Shown here: positions 26,553-34,914 of the stretch, piece by piece
How positions within the stretch are numbered: position 1 is the first letter of the stretch
How the letters are laid out: each line of letters begins with the position of its first letter
From: an uncultured Eubacteriales bacterium
GTDB taxonomy: Bacteria; Bacillota; Clostridia; UBA1381; UMGS1253
Reading direction: 5' to 3'
DNA length: 60,719 nt
NCBI GenBank assembly: GCA_902492065.1
Contig: CABUKE010000011.1
Span: 1 to 60,719 of the forward strand
Translations under genes and position numbers: made by a program
The notes under the pieces: model-generated
Database searches by the model: none
What the model was told of the DNA's origin: nothing
The model's input: only the letters and a program-made list of their open reading frames with translations

Positions 26553-27191
26553 TTATTTATACCGTTTATAGAGTTCCTCATAAATATCGTTCCAACACAA
26601 TCCGCGCTCGCACAGCATGACGGACAAATGGTACATCAAATCGGCCACCTCGTACTGGATCTCGTCCTTGCTGGCGTTTTTCGCACCGATGATAACCTCG
26701 GCCGTTTCCTCGCCGACCTTTTTGAGAATCTTATCAATTCCTTTCTCAAACAGATAGTTGGTGTACGAGCCCTCCTTCGGGTTGTCGCGCCGGTCCTCGA
26801 TTACCTTATATACATCGGAGAAAATCCCCGGGTCGGCGGCATGCTCGGTCTTAATTTCCGTGAGCGTATCGCCCTCCGCCTTGCGATAAAAGCAGGAGAA
26901 GTTCCCCGTGTGGCACGCTGCGCCCGCGGGCTTTACCTTGAAAATCAGCGTGTCCGCGTCGCAGTCGACATAGATGTTTTGTATGTACATAAAATGGCCC
27001 GAGTGCTCGCCCTTGACCCACAGCTTCTGCCGGCTGCGCGAGAAAAACGTCGCCTTTTTCGTCTCCAGCGTCATTTGCAGGGACTCTTTATTCACATATG
27101 CGACCATCAGGACGCGGTTTGTGTCCACATCCTGCACCACGGCGGGCAAAAGCCCCTTCTCATCAAATTTTAACGTGTCAATCCAACTCAT
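26553..27191 (-). CDS. hisI: bifunctional phosphoribosyl-AMP cyclohydrolase/phosphoribosyl-ATP pyrophosphatase
   Basis: HisIE fusion (about 212 residues) doing steps 2 and 3 of histidine synthesis. The N-terminal HisI part has the zinc/magnesium motifs WVKGEHSGHF, DCDAD and GAACHTGNFSCFY. The C-terminal HisE part (about residues 115-205) has EEGS-like and GEETAEVIIGAKN motifs of the MazG-like fold. The start may be ATG 27203 (AAGG directly adjacent) or 27191 (better spacing); I use 27191. It is 17 bases from hisA. Confidence 0.94.
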   Translation of the reverse strand: MSWIDTLKFDEKGLLPAVVQDVDTNRVLMVAYVNKESLQMTLETKKATFFSRSRQKLWVKGEHSGHFMYIQNIYVDCDADTLIFKVKPAGAACHTGNFSCFYRKAEGDTLTEIKTEHAADPGIFSDVYKVIEDRRDNPKEGSYTNYLFEKGIDKILKKVGEETAEVIIGAKNASKDEIQYEVADLMYHLSVMLCERGLCWNDIYEELYKRYK

Positions 27192-27220
27192 CGTTTTCGC
27201 CATCCTTTATTTATAAATAA

Positions 27221-27943
27221 TCATTCCTTCGTCTGCGCAATCGTCTGCGCAAGGTCAACGCGCCCGGTGTAGAGCGCCTTGCCGACGATGACGCCGCCGA
27301 CGCCGCTGCCGCGCAGGGCCAGGATATCTTCAAGGCTCCCGATCCCGCCCGATGCGATGACGTCCACCTGCGGCACAGCCGCCGCCATCTCCCGCATGGC
27401 CGCCACATTCGCGCCTGCGAGCGTACCGTCCGTCGCAATATCGGTGTAGACGATTGTTTTTACGCCCATGTTCTGCATCTCTTTTGCAAATTCGACCGCG
27501 CCGCGCGTGCTGACCGTCTCCCAGCCGTGCGTTGCGACAAGGCCATCCTTTGCGTCGATTCCGACCACAATACGCTCTGCGCCGAAGCGCGCGACTGCGT
27601 CCGCCGCAAGCTGCGGGTTCTGCACAACTGCCGTACCCAGTATAACACGGTTTACGCCCCATGACAAGCGTTTTTCAATGTCGGCAAGCGTACGTACGCC
27701 GCCGCCTGTCTGCACTGGGATATCGACTGCCGCGCAGATGGACGCGATTGCCTGCCCGCTTACGCCGTCGCCTGCGAGCGCGCCGTCGAGGTCAACTACG
27801 TGCAGAAACTGCGCACCCTGCGCGGCCCACTTACACGCCATGGCCGCCGGGTCGTCGCCGTACACGGTCACATCGTCGAAGCGGCCCTGGTACAGGCGCA
27901 CGCACTTGCCGTCCTTAATGTCAATTGCCGGATATAGCTTCAT
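27221..27943 (-). CDS. hisA: ProFAR isomerase HisA
   Basis: 240-residue beta/alpha barrel that isomerises ProFAR to PRFAR in histidine synthesis. The first strand has the catalytic Asp (LYPAIDIKDGKCVRLYQG) and the second half has DIATDGTLAGANV and the phosphate-binding IASGGIGSLEDI. Its start overlaps the 3' end of hisG by 23 bases. hisF and hisH, usual neighbours, are missing here. Confidence 0.95.
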   Translation of the reverse strand: MKLYPAIDIKDGKCVRLYQGRFDDVTVYGDDPAAMACKWAAQGAQFLHVVDLDGALAGDGVSGQAIASICAAVDIPVQTGGGVRTLADIEKRLSWGVNRVILGTAVVQNPQLAADAVARFGAERIVVGIDAKDGLVATHGWETVSTRGAVEFAKEMQNMGVKTIVYTDIATDGTLAGANVAAMREMAAAVPQVDVIASGGIGSLEDILALRGSGVGGVIVGKALYTGRVDLAQTIAQTKE

Positions 27944-28592
27944 TGCCCAGTCCCTCCTGTTCCATCACGGCACGCAGCTTTTCCACAATGGATAAAATGC
28001 GTTCGCGCTCCATTTTCATGCTGACGCGGTTGACGACAAAGCGCGCCGATATGTCGCACACTTCCTCGAGCACGGTCAGCCCGTTTTCTGCCAGAGTCCG
28101 GCCCGACTCGACAATATCGACGATAACTTCTGAAAGACCGGTCAGCGGCGCAAGCTCGACCGAGCCGTGCAGCTTGATAATCTCGACGGTGCGGCCTTTC
28201 TCGCGGAAAAAGTAGTTGCGCGCAATGTTTGTAAACTTCGACGCGACGCGCAGGTTGTTCATGGTGTCGAGCCTGCCGCGCATCTCCTCCGGGCCGCAGA
28301 CACACATCCGGCATTTTCCCACGCCGAGGTTGATCATTTCGTAGAGGTTGCGCCCCTCTTCGAGCAGGGTATCCTTCCCGACAATTCCAATATCTGCTGC
28401 GCCGTACTCAACATAGGTCGGCACATCGGAGGCTTTGACGAGAATGAACTTGACTTTGTTTGCCTCGTCGGTGAAGATGAGCTTGCGCGTTTTCTGCTTC
28501 ATCTCGGAACAGTCGAGGCCAATTTTCAGAAACAAATCCATGGATATTTCCGCAAGCCGGCCCTTTGCCAGCGCAATGGTGAGATATTTCAC
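27921..28592 (-). CDS. hisG: ATP phosphoribosyltransferase, short form
   Basis: Catalytic subunit (223 residues) of the first step of histidine synthesis. It is the short HisG_S form: LTIALAKGRLAEISMDLF, EYGAADIGIVGKDTLLE and the PRPP loop ESGRTLAENGLTVLEEV are present, and the C-terminal regulatory domain of long HisG is absent. Such enzymes need HisZ, encoded immediately upstream with a 4-base overlap. RBS AAAGGAGG. Confidence 0.95.
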   Translation of the reverse strand: MKYLTIALAKGRLAEISMDLFLKIGLDCSEMKQKTRKLIFTDEANKVKFILVKASDVPTYVEYGAADIGIVGKDTLLEEGRNLYEMINLGVGKCRMCVCGPEEMRGRLDTMNNLRVASKFTNIARNYFFREKGRTVEIIKLHGSVELAPLTGLSEVIVDIVESGRTLAENGLTVLEEVCDISARFVVNRVSMKMERERILSIVEKLRAVMEQEGLGNEAISGN

Positions 28593-29842
28593 AGTACGGC
28601 CTCCTTTCCAATTTTAGCAAGGTCTATCGTTTTCTTCCCGGACGCGCGCCATACTGTTGCCGTGCCGTCCGGCTCCGCAGTCACAACGGCCTCCACGCCA
28701 CGCGACTGTGCAAAGCTTAGCGCCGCCTCGCCCGACGCGTCCGCATAGTAGTTTTCAATATTGTAGCCTGCGCCGCGCAGCGTCTGCGCTACGCGATATG
28801 ATGCCGCAAAGTCGGGCTGCATGACCATCAGCGCGTCGATGCGCGGCGTGTCGATCTGCTTTTTCTGCCGCATGAGCGCGGAGAGCACGCGCGGGGTGCT
28901 GATGGCGATGCCGACCGCGCTCAAATCCTTCCCAAAGTTGCCAATCAGCGTGTCGTATCGCCCGCCGCCGCAGACTGAAAAGCCCACGTCGTACGTAAAG
29001 CCCTTGAAAATCACGCCCGTATAGTAGTCGAGGTTTTGCAGCATGCCGAGGTCGATGGATACATACCGTTCCAGCCCGCACGCGCATAAAAGCCGGTACA
29101 CCTGCTCCAAATTTTCGAGCGCGGCCGCGCTGCGCGCGTTCAGCTTGGGCGACTTGGCCTGCTCGAGCACTTCCGCACTGCCGAACAAGTACGGCATACG
29201 GCACAAAAGCTGTTTGATTTCCTCGTCCGCGTCGTACTTTTGCGCAATCTGCGCAATCGAAACCGAATCCTTGAAGTCAATCAGCGTGCGGATGCGCTCG
29301 AAGTCGTCCGCATCAAGGCCGACCTGCTCCGCCAATCCCTTGAAAAACTCCACCTGCCCGATGTCAATTTGAAACTCCTCCAGCCCCGCCGCCAGCAGTG
29401 CCGCCACTGTGACGCTGATTACCTCGGCGTCCGCCTCACACGAGCCGTCGCCAATTAGCTCAATGCCCGCCTGCGTAAACTCAGAGCTGAGCGACGAGGC
29501 CGACCCATCATAGCGGAACGCGTCCGCCACATAGCACAGCCGCGCCGGGAGAGCGCCGTTGTACTTCGTCCCCATCACACGCGCAATCGACGTAGTAATG
29601 TCTCCGCGCAGGGCGAGGATATGCCCCTGCGTGTCAAAAAACTTGTACAGCTTTTCCGGCGAGATGTCGCCGCTGCCGTCCGCGTATAAGTCGTAATACT
29701 CGAACGCAGGCGTCTGTACCGGGCGGTACCCGTTTTGGCTAAACGTCTGCGCCATCTTCTCCTCGACGGCGCGCTTTGCCTCGCACTCGTCGGGCAGATA
29801 GTCCGTCACGCCCTCCGGCGTGTGGTATTTCAGGTTGAGCAT
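28589..29842 (-). CDS. hisZ: ATP phosphoribosyltransferase regulatory subunit HisZ
   Basis: 417-residue HisRS-like paralogue that activates short HisG and senses histidine. It has class II synthetase-like motifs (YHTPEGVTDYLPDE, LALRGDITTSIARVM, GGGRYDTLIGNFG) but lacks the anticodon-binding domain of true HisRS. Its pairing with short hisG supports HisZ over hisS. The start at 29842 has AGGATG 8 bases upstream. First gene of the hisZ-G-A-IE operon. Confidence 0.93.
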   Translation of the reverse strand: MLNLKYHTPEGVTDYLPDECEAKRAVEEKMAQTFSQNGYRPVQTPAFEYYDLYADGSGDISPEKLYKFFDTQGHILALRGDITTSIARVMGTKYNGALPARLCYVADAFRYDGSASSLSSEFTQAGIELIGDGSCEADAEVISVTVAALLAAGLEEFQIDIGQVEFFKGLAEQVGLDADDFERIRTLIDFKDSVSIAQIAQKYDADEEIKQLLCRMPYLFGSAEVLEQAKSPKLNARSAAALENLEQVYRLLCACGLERYVSIDLGMLQNLDYYTGVIFKGFTYDVGFSVCGGGRYDTLIGNFGKDLSAVGIAISTPRVLSALMRQKKQIDTPRIDALMVMQPDFAASYRVAQTLRGAGYNIENYYADASGEAALSFAQSRGVEAVVTAEPDGTATVWRASGKKTIDLAKIGKEAVL

Positions 29843-29866
29843 GGTTTCACATCCTATTCGCAATTC

Positions 29867-29898
29867 ATATCTTTATCACACTAAAGCGATAAAGATAT
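29867..29898. promoter_or_regulatory. palindromic operator of the his operon
   Basis: Perfect 11-bp inverted repeat ATATCTTTATC (29867-29877) / GATAAAGATAT (29888-29898) with a 10-base spacer. It covers the predicted his start site, touching the -10, so a repressor bound here would block transcription. A His-responsive TrpR-like regulator is a possible partner, but none is encoded in the window. Confidence 0.7.
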
Positions 29899-29925
29899 TA
29901 TACCGCCATAGCCGCCGCCTGTCAA
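29897..29925 (-). promoter_or_regulatory. his operon promoter
   Basis: On the minus strand: consensus TTGACA (29925-29920), 17-base spacer, TATAAT (29902-29897). Confidence 0.88.
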
Positions 29926-30084
29926 GGGAAATGTGAAAATTATTGAAAAAGGTATGACCTGTCGCCTAAAAAGGATGATTTTCTGTTTTATAATAAGCTT
30001 AATCATTTCCGGTGTACGCAGACACGTATACAGAGCAGATTTCCCTGTGATATTATAAAAAAGTATTAGGAGGGGGTGTTTGAT

Positions 30085-30273
30085 ATGTCAGATTATATAC
30101 GGAGATATACGCTGAGAATGAATAAAACCATGCTTGAAAAAATGGCATGGATTGCACAGGCGGAGGGGAGGACTGTCAATAAACAGTTTGCATATTTGGC
30201 AAGCAAATGTATTGACGAGTATGAAAAAGCGTACGGCGTAATAACGGAGGAAGATTGGAGAGAGGAAGGTTAG
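30085..30273 (+). CDS. small putative ribbon-helix-helix protein
   Basis: 62 residues. The pattern IRRYTLRMNKTMLEKMAWIAQAEGRTVNKQFAYLASKCIDEYEKAYG matches an Arc/CopG-like ribbon-helix-helix: one short strand, then two helices joined by GRTVN. Such proteins bind DNA as dimers. No toxin partner or plasmid gene is adjacent. The ATG at 30085 follows AGGAGGGGGTG by 6 bases, a very strong start. Confidence 0.82.
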   Translation: MSDYIRRYTLRMNKTMLEKMAWIAQAEGRTVNKQFAYLASKCIDEYEKAYGVITEEDWREEG

Positions 30274-30289
30274 ATATTTTTGCCGATAA

Positions 30290-30320
30290 AAAAGCGTTTC
30301 CAATCGGAAACGCTTTTTTC
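30290..30320. terminator. bidirectional terminator
   Basis: AAAGCGTTTCC/GGAAACGCTTT stem flanked by A and T runs; shared by the small RHH gene and the aminopeptidase gene. Confidence 0.9.
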
Positions 30321-30333
30321 ATCCTTTTTTCAC

Positions 30334-31746
30334 TCAATCCTCATAAAACGCCCGATACGCCTTATACGTCATCAGGCAGTCAAACTTGCTCGCCAGCTCG
30401 AACGGCGCATGCATGCACAGAATCGGTGTCCCGCAGTCGAGCACATTGAGGCCCAGGTTTGCGACATACTGCGCGATTGTGCCGCCGCCGCCAACGTCCA
30501 CCTTGCCCAGCTCGCCGTTTTGCCACAGCACCTTGTTGTCGTTGAAGATACGGCGCACCTTCGCGACAAATTCGGCATTCGCGTCGCTGGAGTCGGACTT
30601 GCCGCGCCCGCCCGTGTATTTCGAGATGAGCACGCCGCACCCGGCAAAGGCGGCGTTCTTTTTATCATAAACCGACGGATACTGCGGGTCGTAGGCCGCG
30701 CCCACGTCCGCCGAGAGGCAACGGCTGTTTGCCAGAACGCGGTTTAACGCATATGCGTCGCACCCGCCCTTGATTTTGGAAACCATCTCACCGAGCGTCA
30801 ACTCGAAGAAGCGGGACTTCATGCCTGTCTGCCCCATGGAGCCGATCTCCTCCTTGTCTACCAGCATGCACACGGCGGTTTTTCGCGGGACGCCCTTGAT
30901 GCACGCGTCCACAACGCCGCGCAGGGCCGCATATGCGCACACGCGGTCGTCCTGGCCGTATGCGCCGACAAACGAGCGGTCCAGTCCCACGTCACGCGCG
31001 CCGCCCGCCGGAACGAACTCAATCTCCGCGCTTGTGAAGTCCTCTTCCGTGATGCCGTACTTGTCGTGCAGCAGGGACAGGATGTTGAACTTCACCTTTT
31101 CCTTAATATCGTCGCCGCCCTTTGGCAGCGAGCCGAGCAGTACGTGGAAGTTGTCCGCGTCGAACGCTTTTGCAAGCTGTTTCTGCATCTGCTCCTGCGA
31201 CAGGTGCGGGAGTAAGTCGGTAATGGTAAAGACCGGGTCGGCCTCATCCTCACCGATGCAGACCTCTACGCTCGTGCCGTCCGCCTTACAAATAGTGCCG
31301 TGCATGGCAAGCGGCAGGGCGAGCCACTGGTACTTCTTGATCCCGCCGTAGTACTGTGTCTTAAACCACGCCATGTTCTCGTCCTCGAACAGCGGGCGCG
31401 ACTTTAAGTCGATACGCGGCGAGTCGATGTGCGCGCCCACGAGGCTCACGCCCTTGTCGATGTCCGCTGTGCCGATGACCGCCAGCAGGATCGCCTTTTT
31501 ATTGTTAATGGCGTATACCTTGTCGCCTGGTTTTAACTCCTCTTTGCCCGCCAGCGGAACAAAGCCGTTCTCCTTTGCAATCTCCTCCGCCACGGCGCAC
31601 GCCTCGCGCTCTGTCTTTGCCAGGGTCAGAAAGTCCTTGTACCCTTCGCAGTATTCGTACGCTTCGTTTTTCAGCTCTTCACAAAGCCCTTCGTTCGCGT
31701 GCTTGACATGGTACGAAAGGGCTTCAAACAGTTCTTTGTCCTCCAT
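30334..31746 (-). CDS. M18-family aminopeptidase
   Basis: 470-residue dinuclear-zinc aminopeptidase I/aspartyl-aminopeptidase type. Metal ligands lie in VGAHIDSPRIDLK (about residues 84-96), in the DDRVCAYAALRG region, in the VDKEEIGSMGQTG motif with catalytic glutamates, and near the C-terminal CMHAPFELASKFD. It releases acidic or neutral N-terminal residues from peptides in the cytosol. RBS AGGAGGG. It stands alone between terminators. Confidence 0.93.
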   Translation of the reverse strand: MEDKELFEALSYHVKHANEGLCEELKNEAYEYCEGYKDFLTLAKTEREACAVAEEIAKENGFVPLAGKEELKPGDKVYAINNKKAILLAVIGTADIDKGVSLVGAHIDSPRIDLKSRPLFEDENMAWFKTQYYGGIKKYQWLALPLAMHGTICKADGTSVEVCIGEDEADPVFTITDLLPHLSQEQMQKQLAKAFDADNFHVLLGSLPKGGDDIKEKVKFNILSLLHDKYGITEEDFTSAEIEFVPAGGARDVGLDRSFVGAYGQDDRVCAYAALRGVVDACIKGVPRKTAVCMLVDKEEIGSMGQTGMKSRFFELTLGEMVSKIKGGCDAYALNRVLANSRCLSADVGAAYDPQYPSVYDKKNAAFAGCGVLISKYTGGRGKSDSSDANAEFVAKVRRIFNDNKVLWQNGELGKVDVGGGGTIAQYVANLGLNVLDCGTPILCMHAPFELASKFDCLMTYKAYRAFYED

Positions 31747-31838
31747 TTTGCGTCCCTCCTGTAATATAAATTAGTTCTTATTTTGTATTCTAACGGCAGT
31801 TTCTTTCATCTACATGCAAAATCATAGATTCTGCGTAT

Positions 31839-31867
31839 AGTATACCATATTTATCGCCTTCTTACAA
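31839..31867 (-). promoter_or_regulatory. candidate promoter of the M18 aminopeptidase
   Basis: On the minus strand: TTGTAA (31867-31862), 17-base spacer, TATACT (31844-31839). Confidence 0.5.
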
Positions 31868-31886
31868 TTTTTTTAAGAAAATATTG

Positions 31887-31915
31887 TTTACAATCTTCTG
31901 GGAAGTTGTTACAAT
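31887..31915 (+). promoter_or_regulatory. galU promoter
   Basis: TTTACA (31887-31892), 17-base spacer, TACAAT (31910-31915). Confidence 0.6.
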
Positions 31916-31977
31916 AGAATTAGGGAAAATGTTTGTACAACGATATGTGGATAAATTTGTGATACGGAGGGACAACT

Positions 31978-32841
31978 ATGAAGGTAAGAAAAGCCGTCAT
32001 CCCCGCGGCGGGGCTTGGGACGCGGTTTCTGCCCGCGACAAAGGCCATGCCGAAGGAGATGCTGCCCATTGTCGATACGCCGACGATCCAGTACATCATC
32101 GACGAGGCGGTAAAAAGCGGGATTGAGGATATTATCGTCGTGACGGGGCGCACCAAGCGCGCGATCGAGGACCACTTTGACAAGGCGTACGAGCTAGAGA
32201 CGGAGCTGCAAAAGAGCGGCAAAAAGGATTTGGTCAAGGTCGTACAAGACATTTCCAATATGGCGAACATCTACTATGTGCGCCAGAAGGAGGCAAAGGG
32301 CCTCGGCCATGCGATTCACTGTGCAAAGACGTTTATCGGCGACGAGCCGTTCGCCGTTTTGCTCGGCGACGACATTGTACGGTCGGACAAGCCGTGCCTG
32401 GCACAGATGATTGAGGTTTATGACAAATACCAGTCCACGGTGCTCGGCGTGCAGACTGTGTCGCCGGACGACATCTCGAAGTACGGCGCGGTGGCGTGCC
32501 GGCCGGTTGGCGAGCGGATTTATAAAGTATCCGACTTGGTGGAAAAGCCGAAAAAGGAGGTCGCGCCCTCGAATATTGCGATTTTGGGACGCTACATTAT
32601 CTCGCCGAGGATTTTCGAGTGCATTGAAAAGACGGGCGCAGGCGCAGGCGGGGAGATTCAGCTCACTGATGCGCTCAAGCTCCTTTGCTCCATGGAGGAC
32701 GTCTATGCGTACGACTTTATCGGGCGACGCTACGATGTGGGCAACCGCATGGGCTTTTTGGAGGCGACGGTCGAGTTTGCGCTTACGCGCGACGACCTGA
32801 AGGACGAGTTTATGCAGTATCTGAAGCAGATTGTGAAATAA
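31978..32841 (+). CDS. galU: UTP-glucose-1-phosphate uridylyltransferase
   Basis: 287-residue nucleotidyltransferase that makes UDP-glucose for envelope polymers. The N-terminal motif KAVIPAAGLGTRFLPATKAMPKEMLPI binds UTP; FAVLLGDDIV carries the metal-binding Asp and DLVEKPK follows. Full length for bacterial GalU. The start has ACGGAGGGAC upstream. hslO follows after 23 bases, so the pair is likely cotranscribed. Confidence 0.96.
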   Translation: MKVRKAVIPAAGLGTRFLPATKAMPKEMLPIVDTPTIQYIIDEAVKSGIEDIIVVTGRTKRAIEDHFDKAYELETELQKSGKKDLVKVVQDISNMANIYYVRQKEAKGLGHAIHCAKTFIGDEPFAVLLGDDIVRSDKPCLAQMIEVYDKYQSTVLGVQTVSPDDISKYGAVACRPVGERIYKVSDLVEKPKKEVAPSNIAILGRYIISPRIFECIEKTGAGAGGEIQLTDALKLLCSMEDVYAYDFIGRRYDVGNRMGFLEATVEFALTRDDLKDEFMQYLKQIVK

Positions 32842-32864
32842 AGACCAACGGCGGAGGAAGAACA

Positions 32865-33749
32865 ATGGGAGATACAATTTTACGCGGCGTCAGCAATGAC
32901 GGAAAAATACGCATTTTTGCGGCGGAAACGACGGAGCTTGTCAACCGCGCGCAGCAGATCCACCACAGCTATCCGATTGCGACGGCGGCGCTGGGGCGGC
33001 TTTTGACCGCGGCGGCCATGATGGGGACGATGCTCAAGGGCGAGAACGACACGATTACGCTGCGCATCAAGGGCGACGGCCCGCTGGAGGGCGTTTTGGC
33101 GGTTGGCAATGCGAAGGGCGAAGTCAAGGGCTACAGCGTCAACCCCGGCGCGGTCTTGCCGGACAAGGTGCCGGGAAAGCTCAACGTCGGCGGCGCGATT
33201 GGAAAAGGGACGCTGGCAGTCATCTGCGATATGGGGATGAAGGAGCCGTATGTGGCGCAGATTGAGCTGGTATCCGGCGAGATTGCAGAGGACTTGACGG
33301 CATATTATGCGATTTCGGAGCAGGTGCCAAGCGCAATCGCGCTCGGCGTGCTTGTTGATACGGATGGAAGCGTCATCAAGGCGGGCGGCTTTATTTTGCA
33401 GCTCATGCCGGAGAGCACGGACGAGGACGCAAAGCGGCTCGAGAAAACGATTGCTGCGCTGCCGCCCATTACGACCATGCTCAAAGATAACATGTCGTGT
33501 GAGGACATCATCTTCCGGGTGACGGAAGGGTTCGATATGCTGGTGTACCACGAAGCGGTTACGCCGGCGTACGTGTGCGACTGCTGCCGGGAGCGGGTCG
33601 AGCGGGCGCTCATCAGCATGGGGCGCGACGAGCTGCAAAAGCTGATTGACGAACAGGGTCACGCGGAGCTGACGTGCCAGTTCTGTGACAAGGTTTACCA
33701 GTTTGACAAAGGGGAGCTGACTGCTCTTTTGCAGGTGTGCAAAAAATAA
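32865..33749 (+). CDS. hslO: redox-regulated chaperone Hsp33
   Basis: 294-residue holdase activated by oxidation. The N-terminal core starts DTILRGVSNDGKIRIFAAETTELV. The C-terminal redox switch has the zinc-binding cysteines CDC and CQFC (about residues 235-275), so all four are intact. It protects unfolding proteins under oxidative stress. The start at 32865 has GGCGGAGGAAG; an apparent longer reading frame overlaps galU and lacks this. Confidence 0.95.
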   Translation: MGDTILRGVSNDGKIRIFAAETTELVNRAQQIHHSYPIATAALGRLLTAAAMMGTMLKGENDTITLRIKGDGPLEGVLAVGNAKGEVKGYSVNPGAVLPDKVPGKLNVGGAIGKGTLAVICDMGMKEPYVAQIELVSGEIAEDLTAYYAISEQVPSAIALGVLVDTDGSVIKAGGFILQLMPESTDEDAKRLEKTIAALPPITTMLKDNMSCEDIIFRVTEGFDMLVYHEAVTPAYVCDCCRERVERALISMGRDELQKLIDEQGHAELTCQFCDKVYQFDKGELTALLQVCKK

Positions 33750-33863
33750 ATATAAAAAAACGAGAAAAACAGAAAAATAGTGAAATATTAGGCAAAATTC
33801 CAAGTTATATTCTGGTAATCATTAAACATGACATATTTTTAATGATTTTGGGACAAATTAAAC

Positions 33864-33892
33864 TTGACACAGGGGCATGATTTCTGTATAAT
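33864..33892 (+). promoter_or_regulatory. tRNA cluster promoter
   Basis: Perfect consensus: TTGACA (33864-33869), 17-base spacer, TATAAT (33887-33892); start about 25 bases before tRNA-Val. Confidence 0.92.
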
Positions 33893-33923
33893 AGTCTATG
33901 TCGCTCGAAAGGCGGCATAGTGT

Positions 33924-33999
33924 GGGAGTTTAGCTCAGCTGGGAGAGCATCTGCCTTACAAGCAGAGGGTCACAGGTTCGAGCCCTGTAACTCCCACCA
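33924..33999 (+). tRNA. tRNA-Val(TAC)
   Basis: Acceptor GGGAGTT/AACTCCC, anticodon loop CTTACAA (anticodon TAC), T-arm GGTTCGAGC, encoded CCA. Confidence 0.96.
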
Positions 34000-34004
34000 A
34001 TTTT

Positions 34005-34081
34005 GGCCCGGTAGTTCAGTTGGTTAGAACGCCAGCCTGTCACGCTGGAGGTCGAGGGTTCGAGCCCCTTCCGGGTCGCCA
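34005..34081 (+). tRNA. tRNA-Asp(GTC)
   Basis: Acceptor GGCCCGG/CCGGGTC, anticodon stem CCAGC/GCTGG with loop CTGTCAC (anticodon GTC), discriminator G, encoded CCA. Confidence 0.96.
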
Positions 34082-34113
34082 TTTATTTTTTGCGCATGTT
34101 CATTTGCGCAGAT

Positions 34114-34189
34114 GCCTCTGTAGCTCAGTCGGTAGAGCAAGGGACTGAAAATCCCTGTGTCGTTGGTTCGATTCCGACCGGAGGCACCA
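34114..34189 (+). tRNA. tRNA-Phe(GAA)
   Basis: Acceptor GCCTCTG/CGGAGGC, anticodon loop CTGAAAA (anticodon GAA), encoded CCA. Confidence 0.95.
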
Positions 34190-34193
34190 ATAT

Positions 34194-34268
34194 GCGGGAG
34201 TGGCTCAGTGGTAGAGCGTCACCTTGCCAAGGTGAACGTCGCGAGTTCGAATCTCGTCTTCCGCTCCA
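34194..34268 (+). tRNA. tRNA-Gly(GCC)
   Basis: Acceptor GCGGGAG/CTTCCGC, anticodon stem TCACC/GGTGA with loop TTGCCAA (anticodon GCC), encoded CCA. Confidence 0.95.
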
Positions 34269-34277
34269 TTAGCAGAG

Positions 34278-34312
34278 AAAAGGCGCATGTTTTTTAAAAT
34301 TTGCGCCTTTTA
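34278..34312 (+). terminator. terminator after the tRNA-Gly gene
   Basis: AAAGGCGCA/TGCGCCTTT stem followed by TATT; ends the four-tRNA transcript. Confidence 0.75.
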
Positions 34313-34370
34313 TTCTGATTATGATTCATCAATTCACGTGCGGGCGCATACAATAGAGCGTGTGACATGT

Positions 34371-34444
34371 GGCACCATAGCCAAGTGGTAAGGCAGAGGT
34401 CTGCAACACCTTCACCCCCGGTTCGAGTCCGGGTGGTGCCTCCA
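34371..34444 (+). tRNA. tRNA-Cys(GCA)
   Basis: Acceptor GGCACCA/TGGTGCC, anticodon loop CTGCAAC (anticodon GCA), T-arm GGTTCGAGT, discriminator T, encoded CCA. It lies after a terminator, so it may have its own promoter. Confidence 0.95.
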
Positions 34445-34445
34445 C

Positions 34446-34477
34446 ATCGGAACGGACTTTTCTCCGTTCCGATTTTT
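34446..34477 (+). terminator. terminator of tRNA-Cys
   Basis: ATCGGAACGGA/TCCGTTCCGAT stem followed by TTTT. Confidence 0.88.
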
Positions 34478-34488
34478 CTTTCGCACAT

Positions 34489-34520
34489 AAAAAATCCCAC
34501 TCATTTGAGTGGGATTTTTT
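34489..34520. terminator. second terminator, bidirectional
   Basis: AAAATCCCACTCA/TGAGTGGGATTTT stem with a short loop; can also end the minus-strand Xre gene. Confidence 0.85.
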
Positions 34521-34563
34521 ATGCTTTTTGTAAAATACGAATACCCATTGTAAAGGTGAAGTA

Positions 34564-34803
34564 TTATTCGAATAACTGCTTGATATCGACATGCAATAGC
34601 TTGGCAATGACGTAAATCTCTTTATCTGTTGCCATTCGAACCTGTCCTTCAAGTTTAGAATAACTCGAAGGATTGATATCAATGCCTTCCGCTTGAATTT
34701 GTGCGATAAAATCCTTCTGTTTTATATGCTGTTCTTTTCTTAACCGTTCAATATTGGCTCCCACCATATTACAGTTTCCTAATTCGCGCTTTCTTAATTT
34801 CAT
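34564..34803 (-). CDS. Xre-family helix-turn-helix regulator
   Basis: 79-residue protein made almost entirely of a Cro/C1-type DNA-binding domain (GANIERLRKEQHIKQKDFIAQIQ, then INPSSYSKLEGQVRMATDKEIYVIAKLLHV). Divergent from the DUF4234 gene; inverted repeats lie between them. The start at 34803 has GAGGCGGG upstream; a shorter start at 34767 is possible. It likely represses itself and its neighbour. Confidence 0.87.
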   Translation of the reverse strand: MKLRKRELGNCNMVGANIERLRKEQHIKQKDFIAQIQAEGIDINPSSYSKLEGQVRMATDKEIYVIAKLLHVDIKQLFE

Positions 34804-34815
34804 AACCCGCCTCTA

Positions 34816-34880
34816 TATAATTCTTTTTTAGAATTATATTACATAATACAATTGACATTATTCCGTAAAAGAATTATAAT
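34816..34880. promoter_or_regulatory. divergent regulatory region with ATAATTC repeats
   Basis: ATAATTC/GAATTAT inverted repeat (about 34818-34837) on the Xre side and another GAATTAT (34871-34877) inside the promoter of the DUF4234 gene. Likely binding sites of the small Xre protein. Confidence 0.5.
34852..34880 (+). promoter_or_regulatory. promoter of the DUF4234 gene
   Basis: TTGACA (34852-34857), 17-base spacer, TATAAT (34875-34880), a perfect consensus. Confidence 0.88.
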
Positions 34881-34914
34881 TTAGCTAACAAAAAATTTTT
34901 TGGGGGGAAAGTTA

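Noticed and set aside
29843..30084. T-box leader for the his operon
   Set aside because: No TGGNACCGCG element or terminator; the palindrome and short leader fit a protein operator better.
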